Shown: positions 43,757-52,959 of the stretch, piece after piece
How the letters are laid out: each line of letters begins with the position of its first letter
Numbering within the stretch: position 1 is the first letter of the stretch
Source of the DNA: Geomicrobium sp. JCM 19039
GTDB lineage: Bacteria > Bacillota > Bacilli > Bacillales > Marinococcaceae
Direction: 5' to 3'
Assembly (NCBI RefSeq): GCF_000698145.1
Contig: NZ_BAXB01000021.1
Coordinates: 1 to 64,000, forward strand
DNA length: 64,000 nucleotides
Position numbers and translations under genes: made by a program
The notes under the pieces: model-generated
Told to the model about the DNA's origin: nothing
Databases searched by the model: none
What the model saw: the letters and a program-made list of their open reading frames with translations, nothing else

Positions 43757-44389
43757 TCAACAACCGGTCAAATATTCTTTTCTTTTTTTATTTCCGACTT
43801 CGAAAAATTGAGTACCTTTTCGTTTCGCTACCTCTTCGACGTCACCAAACAACTCCACCAATTTCTTCTTGGCTGACGGGGCACCTTGCTTCTTTTGAAT
43901 GACGACCCACAACTCACCACCATTCTCTAAGACCCGGTACACATCTTCAAAGATTTGATGGACAACGTCTTTACCCGCACGAATTGGCGGATTCGTCACA
44001 GCGGCTGCAAATCGCACGTCCTCTGGAACACGCTCGAGCACGGAGCCATGGACAACTGTGACTTGTGAATCGACTTTATTTTTTGTTGCGTTTTCTTTAG
44101 AGAGCGCTACTGCTCGTTCATTAATGTCGGTCATCCATACATGGCGGTCGCCCGTTTTAGCAATCGCAATGCCAAGCGTCCCGTAACCCGAGCCGACATC
44201 AAGAACACCTCCTGCCACTTCCGGTTCGACGAACGTCTCCAAAAGAAACCGACTGCCAAAGTCGACCTCACCTTTTGAAAACACCCCTCGATCGGTACTG
44301 TACGTAACACGCTCGCCGTTCACATCGATACTGACTTCTCCGCGTTCGCTCCCGACCGTAGGTTTTGAATCATAGTAGTGACTACTCAC
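43757..44389 (-). CDS. ybxB: 16S rRNA m2G methyltransferase RsmC-like (YbxB)
   Basis: AdoMet-dependent methyltransferase that in E. coli methylates G1207 (RsmC). The SAM motif is VLDVGSGYGTLGIAIA; TNPPIRAG is the family's NPPF-like catalytic motif. Start GTG 44389 (SSHYYDSKPTV) after AAGGGG, 210 aa. It lies between rplL and rpoB as in B. subtilis, after a terminator, so it may depend on read-through. Confidence 0.85.
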   Translation of the reverse strand: MSSHYYDSKPTVGSERGEVSIDVNGERVTYSTDRGVFSKGEVDFGSRFLLETFVEPEVAGGVLDVGSGYGTLGIAIAKTGDRHVWMTDINERAVALSKENATKNKVDSQVTVVHGSVLERVPEDVRFAAAVTNPPIRAGKDVVHQIFEDVYRVLENGGELWVVIQKKQGAPSAKKKLVELFGDVEEVAKRKGTQFFEVGNKKRKEYLTGC

Positions 44390-44470
44390 GCCACACACCC
44401 CTTTTATCCACTAGCTTTTAGATCTAGTCTAACACGCCCAAACCTTCGAATACTCTCGAAATCTATCGAT

Positions 44471-44505
44471 AAAAAAACTTCCCTGCATGAGATACAGGGA
44501 AGTTT
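44471..44505 (-). terminator. terminator of rplJ-rplL
   Basis: Perfect 11-bp stem AAACTTCCCTG / CAGGGAAGTTT with a 9-nt loop, followed on the minus strand by seven T. It lies 12 bp after the rplL stop. Partial termination here would lower rpoBC output relative to L7/L12. Confidence 0.92.
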
Positions 44506-44516
44506 CTGTGTAACAA

Positions 44517-44879
44517 TTACTTGATTTCGACTTCAGCGCCAGCTTCTTCAAGTTGGCTCTTCATGTCTTCAGCTTCGTCTTTGCTTACGCCTTCTTTAAG
44601 TGTTTCAGGGGCGCCGTCAACAAGAGCTTTCGCTTCTTTAAGACCAAGACCTGTGATTCCACGAACCACTTTGATAACACCGATTTTAGAAGAACCAGCA
44701 GAAGTAAGAACGACGTTGAATTCAGTCTGCTCTTCAGCAGCACCTGCGTCTCCGCCACCTGCAGCTGCAACTGGTGCAGCAGCTGTAACTCCAAATTCTT
44801 CTTCGATTGCTTTAACAAGATCGTTCAATTCAAGGACAGTCATGCCTTTGATTTCTTCAATGATTTGCTCTTTAGCCAT
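44517..44879 (-). CDS. rplL: 50S ribosomal protein L7/L12
   Basis: Stalk protein that recruits translational GTPases. N-terminal dimer domain, an Ala/Gly hinge ([20 protein letters not shown]) and a C-terminal domain with the [20 protein letters not shown] helix. 120 aa (123 in B. subtilis). AGGAGG precedes the ATG. Confidence 0.98.
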   Translation of the reverse strand: MAKEQIIEEIKGMTVLELNDLVKAIEEEFGVTAAAPVAAAGGGDAGAAEEQTEFNVVLTSAGSSKIGVIKVVRGITGLGLKEAKALVDGAPETLKEGVSKDEAEDMKSQLEEAGAEVEIK

Positions 44880-44918
44880 TGTATATTTCCTCCTTCAGGA
44901 ATGTGTAATAGTAGGTGC

Positions 44919-45415
44919 TTACGCACTTTCTTCTTTTTGGTCTGCAACTGCTTTTGAAGCCAACGCGAAGTTTCTGATTGGTGCTTGTAGTACGCTAAGA
45001 AGCATAGATACAAGTCCTTCGTAAGAAGGAAGTTCAGCAATCTTCTTGATGTCTTCAACAGGCGTTACGATTCCTTGGATGACGCCCGCTTTAATTTCAA
45101 GCGCTTCGTTATCCTTAGAGAAATCGTTGAGTACTCTTGCAGCTGCTACTGCATCTGTCTTGCTCGTTGCTACGGCTGTTGGGCCTGCGAGAGCTTCGTC
45201 CAGTTCAGTATAGTTCGTTTCCGCTGTCGCACGACGTGTTAATGTGTTTTTGTCACTTTAAGCTCAACGTCTGCTTCACGAAGCTTCGTACGAAGCTCCG
45301 TGTCTTGGCTTACGCTAAGACCGCGGTAATCAACTAAGATGATGGACTCGCTGTCGTTAAATTTACCGACAATCTCGTCAACAACGGCTTGTTTCTGCTC
45401 GATTACACTGCTCAT
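44919..45415 (-). CDS. rplJ: 50S ribosomal protein L10 (frameshifted here)
   Basis: Stalk base, binding L7/L12 and 23S rRNA. ATG 45415 ([20 protein letters not shown]) follows GGAGG at 7 nt. One A is missing at 45247-45251 (five A for six, in ACAAAAACACA): repair reads [20 protein letters not shown]. After repair it ends [15 protein letters not shown]; 165 aa, B. subtilis 166. The L10 leader regulates it. Confidence 0.94.
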
Positions 45416-45439
45416 CATTCCACCTCCTGAAAATTTGCC

Positions 45440-45590
45440 GTTCAGAGGATCAAAAAACTCCCCTGCCTATGCATACACACAGACAGAGGAGATTCAGAAG
45501 GACACAATCGTGTCTATTCTATCAAATCGATACCTCGGCAGGATTTACGCACAATGTGCACCTACTGTCTGCGGCAGTATAGTTATTCAT
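45440..45590 (-). promoter_or_regulatory. L10 leader RNA (rplJ autoregulatory element)
   Basis: The minus strand has the conserved element CCTGCCGAGGT (45532-45542) of the Firmicute L10 leader, preceded by AGTAGGTG. The L10-(L12)4 complex binds there as a kink-turn and represses rplJL. An intrinsic terminator follows at 45452-45491. The upstream pairing partner lies to about 45590. Confidence 0.75.
45452..45491 (-). terminator. attenuator terminator in the rplJ leader
   Basis: CTCCTCTG pairs with CAGGGGAG (one G-U pair), loop of 18 nt, and is followed by six T on the minus strand. It lies inside the L10 leader, 37 bp upstream of rplJ, so it would stop transcription when L10 is in excess, as in B. 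subtilis. Confidence 0.75.
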
Positions 45591-45640
45591 TAGCCGTTTT
45601 CATTATATATAGCGGCCTATCAAATGTCAATACGGAAAAA

Positions 45641-46339
45641 TTAGCTAGTGTAGCCGGACGTACTAACTTTCACACCAGGTCCCATAGATGAAGATACAGC
45701 AATGTTCTTCATGTACGTACCTTTCGCTGCAGAAGGCTTCGCTTTTGCAAGGATATCGAGAATGGTTTTGAAGTTCGCTAGCAATTGCTCTTCAGTAAAT
45801 GATACTTTTCCAATTGGAACGTGTACATTTCCTGCTTTTTCAACGCGGTATTCTACTTTACCCGCTTTGATTTCGTTAACAGCTTGAGTCACATCCATTG
45901 TTACCGTACCCGTTTTCGGGTTTGGCATTAGACCTTTTGGTCCAAGTACACGACCCAATTTACCAACTTGCGCCATCATATCAGGTGTCGCAACAACAAC
46001 GTCAAAGTCCATCCAACCTTGTTGGATTTTGTTTACGAGGTCTTCTTCACCAACGAAATCCGCGCCTGCTTCTTCAGCTTCCTTCGCTTTTTCACCTTTT
46101 GCAAATACAAGAACGCGTTGAGTTTTACCCGTACCATTTGGAAGAACGACCGCGCCACGGATTTGTTGATCCGCTTTACGAGGGTCTACACCAAGACGTA
46201 CGGCTACCTCAACAGTTTCATCAAAGTTTGCCGGAGCAACTTTTTTCACAAGCTCAATGGCTTCGCTTGCAGTGTATTCTTTCGTTACATCGACTTGTTT
46301 CTTTGCGTCTTCATATTTCTTACCGTGTTTCTTAGCCAT
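45641..46339 (-). CDS. rplA: 50S ribosomal protein L1
   Basis: L1 stalk protein and translational repressor of the rplK-rplA operon in other bacteria. ATG 46339 ([20 protein letters not shown]) after GAGGAG, 232 aa. [20 protein letters not shown] and [12 protein letters not shown] are family features. The longer in-frame start is not supported. Confidence 0.97.
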   Translation of the reverse strand: MAKKHGKKYEDAKKQVDVTKEYTASEAIELVKKVAPANFDETVEVAVRLGVDPRKADQQIRGAVVLPNGTGKTQRVLVFAKGEKAKEAEEAGADFVGEEDLVNKIQQGWMDFDVVVATPDMMAQVGKLGRVLGPKGLMPNPKTGTVTMDVTQAVNEIKAGKVEYRVEKAGNVHVPIGKVSFTEEQLLANFKTILDILAKAKPSAAKGTYMKNIAVSSSMGPGVKVSTSGYTS

Positions 46340-46438
46340 ATCTAACAACTCCTCTTTTTGTGGTTTTAACGGTTTGACCTCCCACGCTTAATCGCTAGAG
46401 AAGATTCATTCCTAGAGAAAGACAATTATACAAGAATC

Positions 46439-46479
46439 AAGGTTGCGAAAGCCCGATTTTCGCCGGTGATCGCAACCTT
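46439..46479 (-). other. hairpin between rplK and rplA
   Basis: Ten-bp inverted repeat AAGGTTGCGA / TCGCAACCTT with a 21-nt loop. No U-tract on the minus strand. An L1 binding site here is possible but unproven. Confidence 0.4.
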
Positions 46480-46505
46480 TCTTGCCGTTCTATTGCGACT
46501 AATCG

Positions 46506-46931
46506 TTAGCCTTCAACAGTGATCCCCATGCTACGCGCTGTACCTTCAATCATCTTTACAGCAGCATCAAGATCAGCAGCGTTTAAGTCTTCCATCTTCG
46601 TTTCAGCGATTCCACGTACTTGTTCAGCAGTTACTGATGCAACCTTCACTTTGTGCGGCTCTCCAGAACCAGATTGTACTCCAGCTGCTTCTTTAAGAAG
46701 AATAGCTGCTGGTGGAGTCTTCGTCACAAATGTGAATGAACGGTCTTCATAAACAGTAATCTCAACAGGAATAATCGTACCTGTTTGCTCCTGTGTACGT
46801 GCGTTAAACTCTTTACAGAAGCCCATGATATTTACACCAGCCTGACCAAGGGCAGGACCGACCGGTGGTGCCGGGTTAGCTTTACCTGCAGGAATCTGTA
46901 GCTTCACTACGGTTTCAACTTTTCTAGCCAC
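46506..46931 (-). CDS. rplK: 50S ribosomal protein L11
   Basis: GTPase-associated centre protein, needed for RelA response and target of thiopeptides. Start is GTG 46931 ([20 protein letters not shown]) after GGAGGTG, 141 aa, as in B. subtilis; the longer reading from 47021 has no support. [16 protein letters not shown] and the C-terminal RNA-binding domain are intact. Confidence 0.96.
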   Translation of the reverse strand: MARKVETVVKLQIPAGKANPAPPVGPALGQAGVNIMGFCKEFNARTQEQTGTIIPVEITVYEDRSFTFVTKTPPAAILLKEAAGVQSGSGEPHKVKVASVTAEQVRGIAETKMEDLNAADLDAAVKMIEGTARSMGITVEG

Positions 46932-47068
46932 GCGACACACCTCCTTCGTTCGTAATGTGGTGTTTCGGGCACACGTGCCCTCCCACTTGTTGACAACTAC
47001 CAATGCTGATAGTTGATGCAAACATTAAAATCTTATCATCCAGCGGGATGAAGCGCAAGTGGAAATTG

Positions 47069-47604
47069 TTATGAGAGTTTCTCAACTTGATGGAATTCTA
47101 ATTCAACCGGCGTTTCTCGACCGAACATGTTCACATGCACTTTTACTTTCTGTTTCTCAAGACTAATTTCCTCAACTGTCCCTGTGAAATCAGTAAACGG
47201 TCCTTCTTTCACTTTCACCGACTCTTTAATTTCTAAGTCAATTTCTGCTTTTGGAGCTTCCACGCCCATCTGCCTTAGAATGGAATCCACTTCATCTGGC
47301 AAAAGCGCTGTCGCTTTGAGCCCGCGCCCGAAGAGCCGACAAACCCAGTAACTCCCGGTGTGTTACGAACCACATACCAAGAGTCATCCGTCATCACCAT
47401 CTCAACGAGAACATATCCAGGAAATGTCTTACGATTTACCGTTTTCGTTTTGCCGTTCTTTGTTTCTGTTTCTTCTTCTACTGGAACGAGGACACGGAAA
47501 ATTTTATCAAGCATTTCCATTGATTCTACTCGTTTCTCAAGGTTCGCTTTCACTCGGTTTTCATACCCAGAGTACGTATGAACAACATACCAGTTCTTAT
47601 CCAT
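47069..47604 (-). CDS. nusG: transcription termination/antitermination factor NusG (frameshifted here)
   Basis: Binds RNA polymerase and, in Bacillus, promotes pausing. NGN domain with [20 protein letters not shown] and [20 protein letters not shown], and a KOW domain with [19 protein letters not shown]. The frame breaks near 47314, a missing G (TCAAAGCGACAG should be TCAAAGGCGACAG); repair gives [17 protein letters not shown]. Start ATG 47604 by homology; its ribosome binding site is weak, with an AGGAGG further upstream. Repaired length is 178 aa, B. subtilis 177. Confidence 0.94.
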
Positions 47605-47661
47605 AGGGTCATCAGTCAATCGCGACTGCTGTCCTCCTCTCATCGTTCATAATCATGTCAA

Positions 47662-47847
47662 CTACAAGAACAACCGTACAAGTTCTGAAAAGCCGTAATC
47701 CACAACTGCAAAGAAGATCGACATGAAAATAACTGTAATCAATACAATTTTCGTATATTTATAAAGCTCGCTAGGTGTCGGCCACGTTACTTGTTTCATT
47801 TGTTTTCCGACTTCTTTTAGAAATTGAACAGGATTCGTCACTTGCAA
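47662..47847 (-). CDS. secE: preprotein translocase subunit SecE
   Basis: A 61-aa single-span subunit: VGKQMKQVTWPTPSELYKYT amphipathic helix, then one membrane segment (IVLITVIFMSIFFAVVDYGF). Same length class as B. subtilis (59). ATG 47847. In B. subtilis rpmGB (L33) is the preceding gene, but no L33 coding sequence is present here. Confidence 0.95.
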   Translation of the reverse strand: MQVTNPVQFLKEVGKQMKQVTWPTPSELYKYTKIVLITVIFMSIFFAVVDYGFSELVRLFL

Positions 47848-47885
47848 GACACCCCCATAGGTCGTCGATTTATTTCGTTAAACAT

Positions 47886-47915
47886 AAAAAAACAACCGCA
47901 TTCACGGTGGTTGTT
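47886..47915 (-). terminator. terminator in the secE leader
   Basis: Stem AACAACC / GGTTGTT, alternatively CCG/CGG inside, followed by seven T on the minus strand. It lies 39 bp upstream of secE but downstream of the likely secE promoter at 47974-48002, so it falls inside the secE leader transcript. Confidence 0.8.
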
Positions 47916-47973
47916 GTTGTCATCATGTATACATCCATTATAGACCAGACAAGTTATCTACTATACAGAGTGC

Positions 47974-48002
47974 AGAATATCATAATCGTCCGTTTATGTC
48001 AA
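47974..48002 (-). promoter_or_regulatory. sigma-A promoter of secE-nusG
   Basis: -35 TTGACA (47997-48002, perfect), 17-nt spacer, -10 TATTCT (47974-47979) on the minus strand. Transcription would begin near 47967 and pass through the terminator before secE. A second TATAAT at about 47937-47942 has no clear -35. Confidence 0.65.
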
Positions 48003-48035
48003 TATGAGGGGGCGCGCGTGACGGACGTCCCCTCT
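48003..48035 (-). terminator. hairpin after sigH
   Basis: GAGGGG pairs with CCCCTC across a GC-rich loop, on the sigH side of the secE promoter. It has no U-tract, so termination at this point is uncertain. Confidence 0.35.
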
Positions 48036-48092
48036 ACAACTTGTCTAACAATAAAGCAAATGAAGATTCTGCTATTTCAAATTGCGCGAATA

Positions 48093-48761
48093 TTAACCCG
48101 GCACGTTTCTCATTTCGATATACCGTTCTAACTTTCTCTTTACGCGTTGCAATGCATTGTCGATTGACTTGACGTGTCGATTTAAATCTGCGGATATCTC
48201 TTGGTACGATTGTCCGTCTAAATAAAGGCGAAGTACTTGTTGTTCTAAATCACTAAGCACCTCATTAATTTTCCCTTCAATGTCTGTGAGTTCCTCTTGA
48301 TTAATTAACATTTCTTCAGGGTTACTAATGAGCGAGCTACAAACCACATCCATAAGAGTACGGTCGGACTCCTCATCATACATAGGCTTGTCCAATGAAA
48401 CGTAAGAGTTTAGCGGGATGTGCTTTTGGCGCGTCGCTGTCTTAATAGCCGTAATTATCTGACGAGTGATGCACAACTCCGCAAACGCTCTGAACGAAGA
48501 AAGCTTGTCCCCGTTAAAATCGCGAATTGCTTTATACAAACCAATCATACCTTCTTGGACAATATCTTCATGATCTGCCCCGATTAAAAAGTACGATCTC
48601 GCTTTCGCGCGGACAAAGTTCTTGTACTTGTGAATGAGTTGTTCCAAAGCAGCGGAGTTCCCATAACGAACAGCTTCTACTAGTCTTTCATCTTCGGTAG
48701 CAAAGTTTCTTTCAGTGTTTTCGACAAATGGCTGACTCTTCTCTAAGACGTGTGCGTTCAT
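48093..48761 (-). CDS. sigH: RNA polymerase sigma factor SigH (sporulation)
   Basis: Transition-state and early-sporulation sigma factor. Region 2 (ALEQLIHKYKNFVRAKARSY, then GADHEDIVQEGMIGLYKAIR) and region 4 (YLDGQSYQEISADLNRHVKSIDNALQRVKRKLERY) are intact. Start ATG 48761 after GAGGG, 222 aa (218 in B. subtilis); the longer frame to 48815 is not supported. Two sigma-A type promoters lie just upstream. Confidence 0.97.
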   Translation of the reverse strand: MNAHVLEKSQPFVENTERNFATEDERLVEAVRYGNSAALEQLIHKYKNFVRAKARSYFLIGADHEDIVQEGMIGLYKAIRDFNGDKLSSFRAFAELCITRQIITAIKTATRQKHIPLNSYVSLDKPMYDEESDRTLMDVVCSSLISNPEEMLINQEELTDIEGKINEVLSDLEQQVLRLYLDGQSYQEISADLNRHVKSIDNALQRVKRKLERYIEMRNVPG

Positions 48762-48786
48762 GACAATCCCTCGCCCTCGACTTCGG

Positions 48787-48828
48787 TGTATAGTAACTAA
48801 GTATATAGTAGTCAAGAACGAGAATCAA
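48787..48828 (-). promoter_or_regulatory. two overlapping sigma-A promoters of sigH
   Basis: Promoter one: -35 TTGATT (48823-48828), 17 nt, -10 TATACT (48800-48805). Promoter two: -35 TTGACT (48810-48815), 17 nt, -10 TATACA (48787-48792). They lie between rae1 and sigH. In B. subtilis sigH transcription is repressed by AbrB; an AbrB site cannot be seen by eye. Confidence 0.65.
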
Positions 48829-48832
48829 TAAG

Positions 48833-49345
48833 TCATTGCCCTTTTCGACGCCATTTGTCAAAGAATTCAGCAACTTCCTCACTAAGCGCAATTTTTCCTT
48901 GGTTTGGCTCACGCTCGACATCTTTTACTGTCTGTCTAATGCTTTTTTCGACATCAACAAGCTGATTTCTTAGCTCTCGAGCGGAGGTTCGAAGAGCACC
49001 ACTACCAAAAATGACACGTTGTTCGAGGTAATCAGAGGTGGCCACATATACTTGTGTATTCACATTCTTTAACTTTTTGACGAGCTTCTCAATTCGCTCG
49101 TCTGCAGTTTCCTTTTCTTTTGTATAGATGACTTCTACTCGGAATTGCTTCTCTTTAGCACCAATCCCTCTGACAAGGTGGGCATCGAATACAATGATAA
49201 CAGTACGACCTGTAATCGCCTGGTATTCTGCCATTTGCTCAATAAGCATATCTCTTGCGTCTACGAGGGAATATTTTTTTCGTTCCACGAGTTCTGGCCA
49301 GTCACCAATGATGTTATATCCGTCCACAACAACATACTCTTTCAT
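48833..49345 (-). CDS. rae1: ribosome-dependent mRNA endonuclease Rae1 (YacP)
   Basis: NYN (PIN-like) domain nuclease that enters the ribosomal A site and cuts mRNA. VVVDGYNIIGDWPELVE carries the first acidic residues, IIVFDAH and VYVATSDYLEQRVIF the later ones; 170 aa as in B. subtilis. Between rlmB and sigH. Confidence 0.94.
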   Translation of the reverse strand: MKEYVVVDGYNIIGDWPELVERKKYSLVDARDMLIEQMAEYQAITGRTVIIVFDAHLVRGIGAKEKQFRVEVIYTKEKETADERIEKLVKKLKNVNTQVYVATSDYLEQRVIFGSGALRTSARELRNQLVDVEKSIRQTVKDVEREPNQGKIALSEEVAEFFDKWRRKGQ

Positions 49346-49349
49346 GGAA

Positions 49350-50099
49350 TTACCTTCCTAACGGGTAGCGTTTTCGCTGCACTTCAAACATAAACAGACT
49401 ACCCGCTACTGCAGCGTTTAAGGATGTCACATGGCCGTGTAACGGAATTTGATAAAGAAAATCACACGATTCTTTCACGAGACGGCTCATCCCCTTACCT
49501 TCGCTACCAATGACAAGACCAATGGCCATGCTCGCATCTAGCTCCCGGTAATCTCCTTGTCCAGAGGCGTCGCTACCAACAATCCAAAGACCGCGGTCTT
49601 TGAGCTCTTTCATCGTTCGCGCCATATTTGTAACCTTAACGACCGGAACGTGGGATATGGCACCGGCAGAAGCTTTTGCTACGATCGAGGTTAGACCGCT
49701 CGCCCCTCGCTTCGGGATGATAACGCCATGGGCGCCAGCCGCATCTGCGGTTCGTAAAATGGAACCTAGGTTTTGTGGGTCTTCAATGCCATCACAAAGA
49801 ATGAAGAACGGGGCTTGTCCACGATTACTAGCGGCAGAAAATAACGTCTCGATGTCTGCATACGCATGTGCGGCGATCGAGGCGATAATACCTTGATGGT
49901 TTTGGTGACCAATGAGTGCGTCAAGCTTCTTTTTAGGCACGGTTTGAATGACGATATTTTGTTCTTTTGCTCGTGTGATCGTCTCTTGGATGGATGCTTT
50001 TTTCACTCCATCTGCTACCCAAATCTTCTGTATCGATTGCGAGGAACGAAGTCCCTCGATTACAGCATTTCTCCCCGCCAGCCACTCTTCATCATTCAT
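49350..50099 (-). CDS. rlmB: 23S rRNA (guanosine-2'-O)-methyltransferase RlmB
   Basis: SPOUT family methyltransferase for G2251-type positions. Knot motifs NLGSILRTADAAGAHGVI, VIGSEGKGMSRL and PLHGHVTSLNAAVAGSLFMF are intact; 249 aa (YacO). Overlaps the mrnC stop by 4 nt. Confidence 0.95.
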   Translation of the reverse strand: MNDEEWLAGRNAVIEGLRSSQSIQKIWVADGVKKASIQETITRAKEQNIVIQTVPKKKLDALIGHQNHQGIIASIAAHAYADIETLFSAASNRGQAPFFILCDGIEDPQNLGSILRTADAAGAHGVIIPKRGASGLTSIVAKASAGAISHVPVVKVTNMARTMKELKDRGLWIVGSDASGQGDYRELDASMAIGLVIGSEGKGMSRLVKESCDFLYQIPLHGHVTSLNAAVAGSLFMFEVQRKRYPLGR

Positions 50100-50500
50100 G
50101 TGTCTTCCCCCTCGTCAATCTTTGCGACTGCTTCTCGTAATAAATGGTGTTTACGTTCTTGGTCACCACTCATATGGACGTAACCAATCACCGCTTCAAA
50201 CCCTGTACTATACCGGTAGGTTCCTGGGTCGGTGTTCTTTGGAACACTTCCTGATTTCGCATTACGACCTCGTTTAGCAATGGCTGTCTCTTCTTCCGTT
50301 AAAACGCCCTCATCAAGCCAATACGTGAGCACACTGGCTTGTGCCTTTGCACTCACGTAAGAGGTAGCCGCTCGATGTAAATCGTTTGGGCGACCGTACC
50401 CAGCGTAGACAAGGTAAGACCGCACATACAGCTCATAAACTGCATCGCCAATGTATGCCAAAGCTAGACCGTTTAACTGTTTATAGTCTGTTTCTCGCAT
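50096..50500 (-). CDS. mrnC: mini-ribonuclease III MrnC
   Basis: RNase III catalytic domain without the double-stranded RNA binding domain; matures 23S rRNA in B. subtilis. ALAYIGDAVYELYVRSYLV is the catalytic signature and GTYRYSTGFEAVIGYVHM the second. 134 aa. Four bp before the cysS stop. Confidence 0.96.
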   Translation of the reverse strand: MRETDYKQLNGLALAYIGDAVYELYVRSYLVYAGYGRPNDLHRAATSYVSAKAQASVLTYWLDEGVLTEEETAIAKRGRNAKSGSVPKNTDPGTYRYSTGFEAVIGYVHMSGDQERKHHLLREAVAKIDEGEDT

Positions 50501-50504
50501 AGGG

Positions 50505-51902
50505 TTAGCCCCTTTTCCATCGTGTACCTTGTGCTGTGTCTTCGAGAATGATTCCTTTTTCCGTTAACTGATCGCGAATCTCATCTGCTTTTTGAAATTG
50601 CCGATTTTCACGCGCGTCTTTTCTCTGCTGGATCAGTGTATCCACTTCGTCATCAAGCAGTTCTTCTTCAGGAATGAACGCCACACCTAACACACGGCCC
50701 CACTCCTCAAACAATTGCAGCATCGCTTCAAGTACGTTAGTGGACGTGTTAGCTTCATCAAGGTAACGATTACCTTCTTTGACGAATTCAAACATCGTTG
50801 TGATCGCATTGGCTGTATGAAAATCGTCGTCCATGTCATCAATGAAACGTTTCTTGTACTTCTCCATTCGATTTAACCAGACTTCAGATTCGCCAAGGTT
50901 GGCACTTTCTTTTCTTCGATGCTGTACATTTTGGATAAACGTTTCGATGCGTCCAAGCCCTGATGCGGCTGATTCCAACAGCTCTTGATTGAAGTTTAAC
51001 GGATGTCGATAATGCGCTTGTAGGATGAAAAAGCGAACGACTTTAGGGTCATGTTGCTCGATGAGTTCATTGACGAGTACAAAGTTTCCAAGTGACTTTG
51101 ACATCTTTTCGTTATCAATTTGGATATATCCGTTATGCAACCAATAGTTTGCCATCTGCTTGCCCGTTAGCGCTTCCGACTGAGCAACTTCATTCTCATG
51201 GTGTGGGAATGTGAGATCCTGACCTCCTGCATGAATATCAATCGTGTCACCGAGGTATTTCTTCACCATTGCTGAACATTCAATGTGCCAACCTGGACGT
51301 CCCTCACTCCAAGGACTCTCCCATTTAATCTCTTTGTCTTTCGCTTTTTTCCAAAGCGCGAAATCAAGAGGATCTTTCTTCTGTTCTCCTACTTCAATTC
51401 TAGCACCTGAGCGCAATTCATCGACGGCCTGCCCAGATAACTTCCCATAATCCGGGAATGCTTTCGTATGAAAATATACATCTCCACCGGCTTCATACGC
51501 ATAATCCTTCTCAATGAGCGCTTCAATAAACTCAATAATTTCGTCCATTGTGTTTGTCACACGCGGATGGGCATCTGCTTCTCGAACACCGAGCGCTTCT
51601 GTGTCTTCATGGTATTTTTCAATAAAGCGTTCAGCTAATTGGAACACATCTTCACCGGCATCTTGTGCTGCCCGAATGATTTTGTCGTCCACATCCGTGA
51701 AGTTCGACACATATTCGACGTCGTATCCTTTATATTCAAGATACCGACGGACCATATCAAAAACAACCGCCGGCCTCGCATTACCAATATGAATATAGTT
51801 ATATACGGTTGGTCCGCACACATACATCTTTACACGGTTTTCTTCAAGCGGTGTAAAAACTTCTTTTCTGCGCGTCAATGTATTGTACATATGAATCGCC
51901 AT
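50505..51902 (-). CDS. cysS: cysteinyl-tRNA synthetase
   Basis: Class I synthetase. HIGH-like region [14 protein letters not shown] after the zinc Cys in [10 protein letters not shown], other zinc ligands in ECSAMV and HHENEVAQS, and KMSKSLGN. Start ATG 51902, eight nt after GAGGAG, 465 aa. Five bp after the cysE stop, so both share the T-box. Confidence 0.97.
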   Translation of the reverse strand: MAIHMYNTLTRRKEVFTPLEENRVKMYVCGPTVYNYIHIGNARPAVVFDMVRRYLEYKGYDVEYVSNFTDVDDKIIRAAQDAGEDVFQLAERFIEKYHEDTEALGVREADAHPRVTNTMDEIIEFIEALIEKDYAYEAGGDVYFHTKAFPDYGKLSGQAVDELRSGARIEVGEQKKDPLDFALWKKAKDKEIKWESPWSEGRPGWHIECSAMVKKYLGDTIDIHAGGQDLTFPHHENEVAQSEALTGKQMANYWLHNGYIQIDNEKMSKSLGNFVLVNELIEQHDPKVVRFFILQAHYRHPLNFNQELLESAASGLGRIETFIQNVQHRRKESANLGESEVWLNRMEKYKKRFIDDMDDDFHTANAITTMFEFVKEGNRYLDEANTSTNVLEAMLQLFEEWGRVLGVAFIPEEELLDDEVDTLIQQRKDARENRQFQKADEIRDQLTEKGIILEDTAQGTRWKRG

Positions 51903-51907
51903 ATCAC

Positions 51908-52558
51908 TCACTCCTCATCCAGTCTTTGCTTGCATTCTTTAAGCTCGCGCCTTAGACGCTCCACTTCTTTTTCAAGTAGCCGGAACCGATCATTTTCAGG
52001 GTCGGGCAATAAGTGATGGTGTAGGTTCTCGCTCACACGGATGCCATCTTGAATGACAACACGTCCTGGAATCCCTACGACCGTACTGTTTCGTGGCACC
52101 TCATGCAAAACGACAGCACCTGCACCAATATTAGAGTTTCTTCCAATCGTCATTGAACCAAGCACTTTAGCTCCCGATGCAAAAAGTACGTGATCCTCTA
52201 CCGTCGGGTGGCGCTTTCCTTTTTCCTTCCCTGTACCCCCAAGGGTGACTCCTTGATAAATCGTAACGTCGTTGCCAATTTCGCACGTCTCACCGATGAC
52301 AACGCCCATGCCATGATCAATAAACAACCGTTGCCCAATTTGCGCCCCTGGATGAATTTCAATGCCGGTAATAAAACGGCTAAGCTGGGAAAGCACCCGC
52401 GCTAACAGATAGAACTTCTTCTTCCAAAGCCAATGGGCGATGCGGTGTGCCCAAATCGCGTGAACACCGGAATACGAGAGGATAACTTCAAAACGACTCC
52501 GGGCAGCTGGGTCTCGTTGAAAGACAACATCGATATCACTTTTGAATGTCCGCCACAT
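51908..52558 (-). CDS. cysE: serine O-acetyltransferase CysE
   Basis: Makes O-acetylserine from serine and acetyl-CoA, first step of cysteine synthesis. A left-handed beta-helix with hexapeptide repeats from about residue 60; catalytic His in [10 protein letters not shown] and [14 protein letters not shown] 52558 after GGGGAGGGAAACT, 216 aa (217 in B. subtilis). Controlled by the cysteine T-box. Confidence 0.96.
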   Translation of the reverse strand: MWRTFKSDIDVVFQRDPAARSRFEVILSYSGVHAIWAHRIAHWLWKKKFYLLARVLSQLSRFITGIEIHPGAQIGQRLFIDHGMGVVIGETCEIGNDVTIYQGVTLGGTGKEKGKRHPTVEDHVLFASGAKVLGSMTIGRNSNIGAGAVVLHEVPRNSTVVGIPGRVVIQDGIRVSENLHHHLLPDPENDRFRLLEKEVERLRRELKECKQRLDEE

Positions 52559-52715
52559 AGTTTCCCTCCCCAATGGTATGCACCTTACATTGTATTGTGT
52601 ATCCTAAATCAATCATTCCGTTCATTTGCAAAGTATTGTCTTTAGTATCCCCTAATTGCAGATGACTAAGCTATACTGTAGCAAAATTCTCTTTACCTGA
52701 CGAAAGAAACGGCTT

Positions 52716-52756
52716 AAAAAAAGCGCCTCTGTGCATGTTCTGCACAGAGCGCTTTT
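52716..52756 (-). terminator. T-box terminator hairpin
   Basis: AAAAGCGC-TCTGTGCA / TGCACAGA-GCGCTTTT stem with a bulged C and a 5-nt loop, followed by seven T on the minus strand. It lies directly after the T-box sequence and is the conditional terminator of cysE-cysS. Confidence 0.93.
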
Positions 52757-52757
52757 G

Positions 52758-52945
52758 CGCGGTTCCACTCTGTATACGCCTGGTTGATCGGGCGTGACTC
52801 GTTGTAGATAACGGCTACTCACCGCCCGCGCCTACTTGAAACTTGTTCAACGCGAGACTCAAAGGGGCATTCACAAAGCGTGTCCATCGGTCGTTCCCAC
52901 TATCCGACCGTCTCTGTAAAAGACGACTGCATTGCTACTTATCCT
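52758..52945 (-). ncRNA. T-box riboswitch, cysteine-specific, for cysE-cysS
   Basis: The minus strand contains the T-box core TGGAACCGCG (52758-52767) followed by the terminator above. Upstream, stem I carries a specifier loop with TGC in GTGAATGCCCC, a cysteine codon. Uncharged tRNA-Cys would pair there and at the T-box bulge, favouring the antiterminator. It begins about 15 bp after the gltX stop, as in B. subtilis gltX-cysE. Confidence 0.88.
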
Positions 52946-52959
52946 TATCGATGTTCAGT

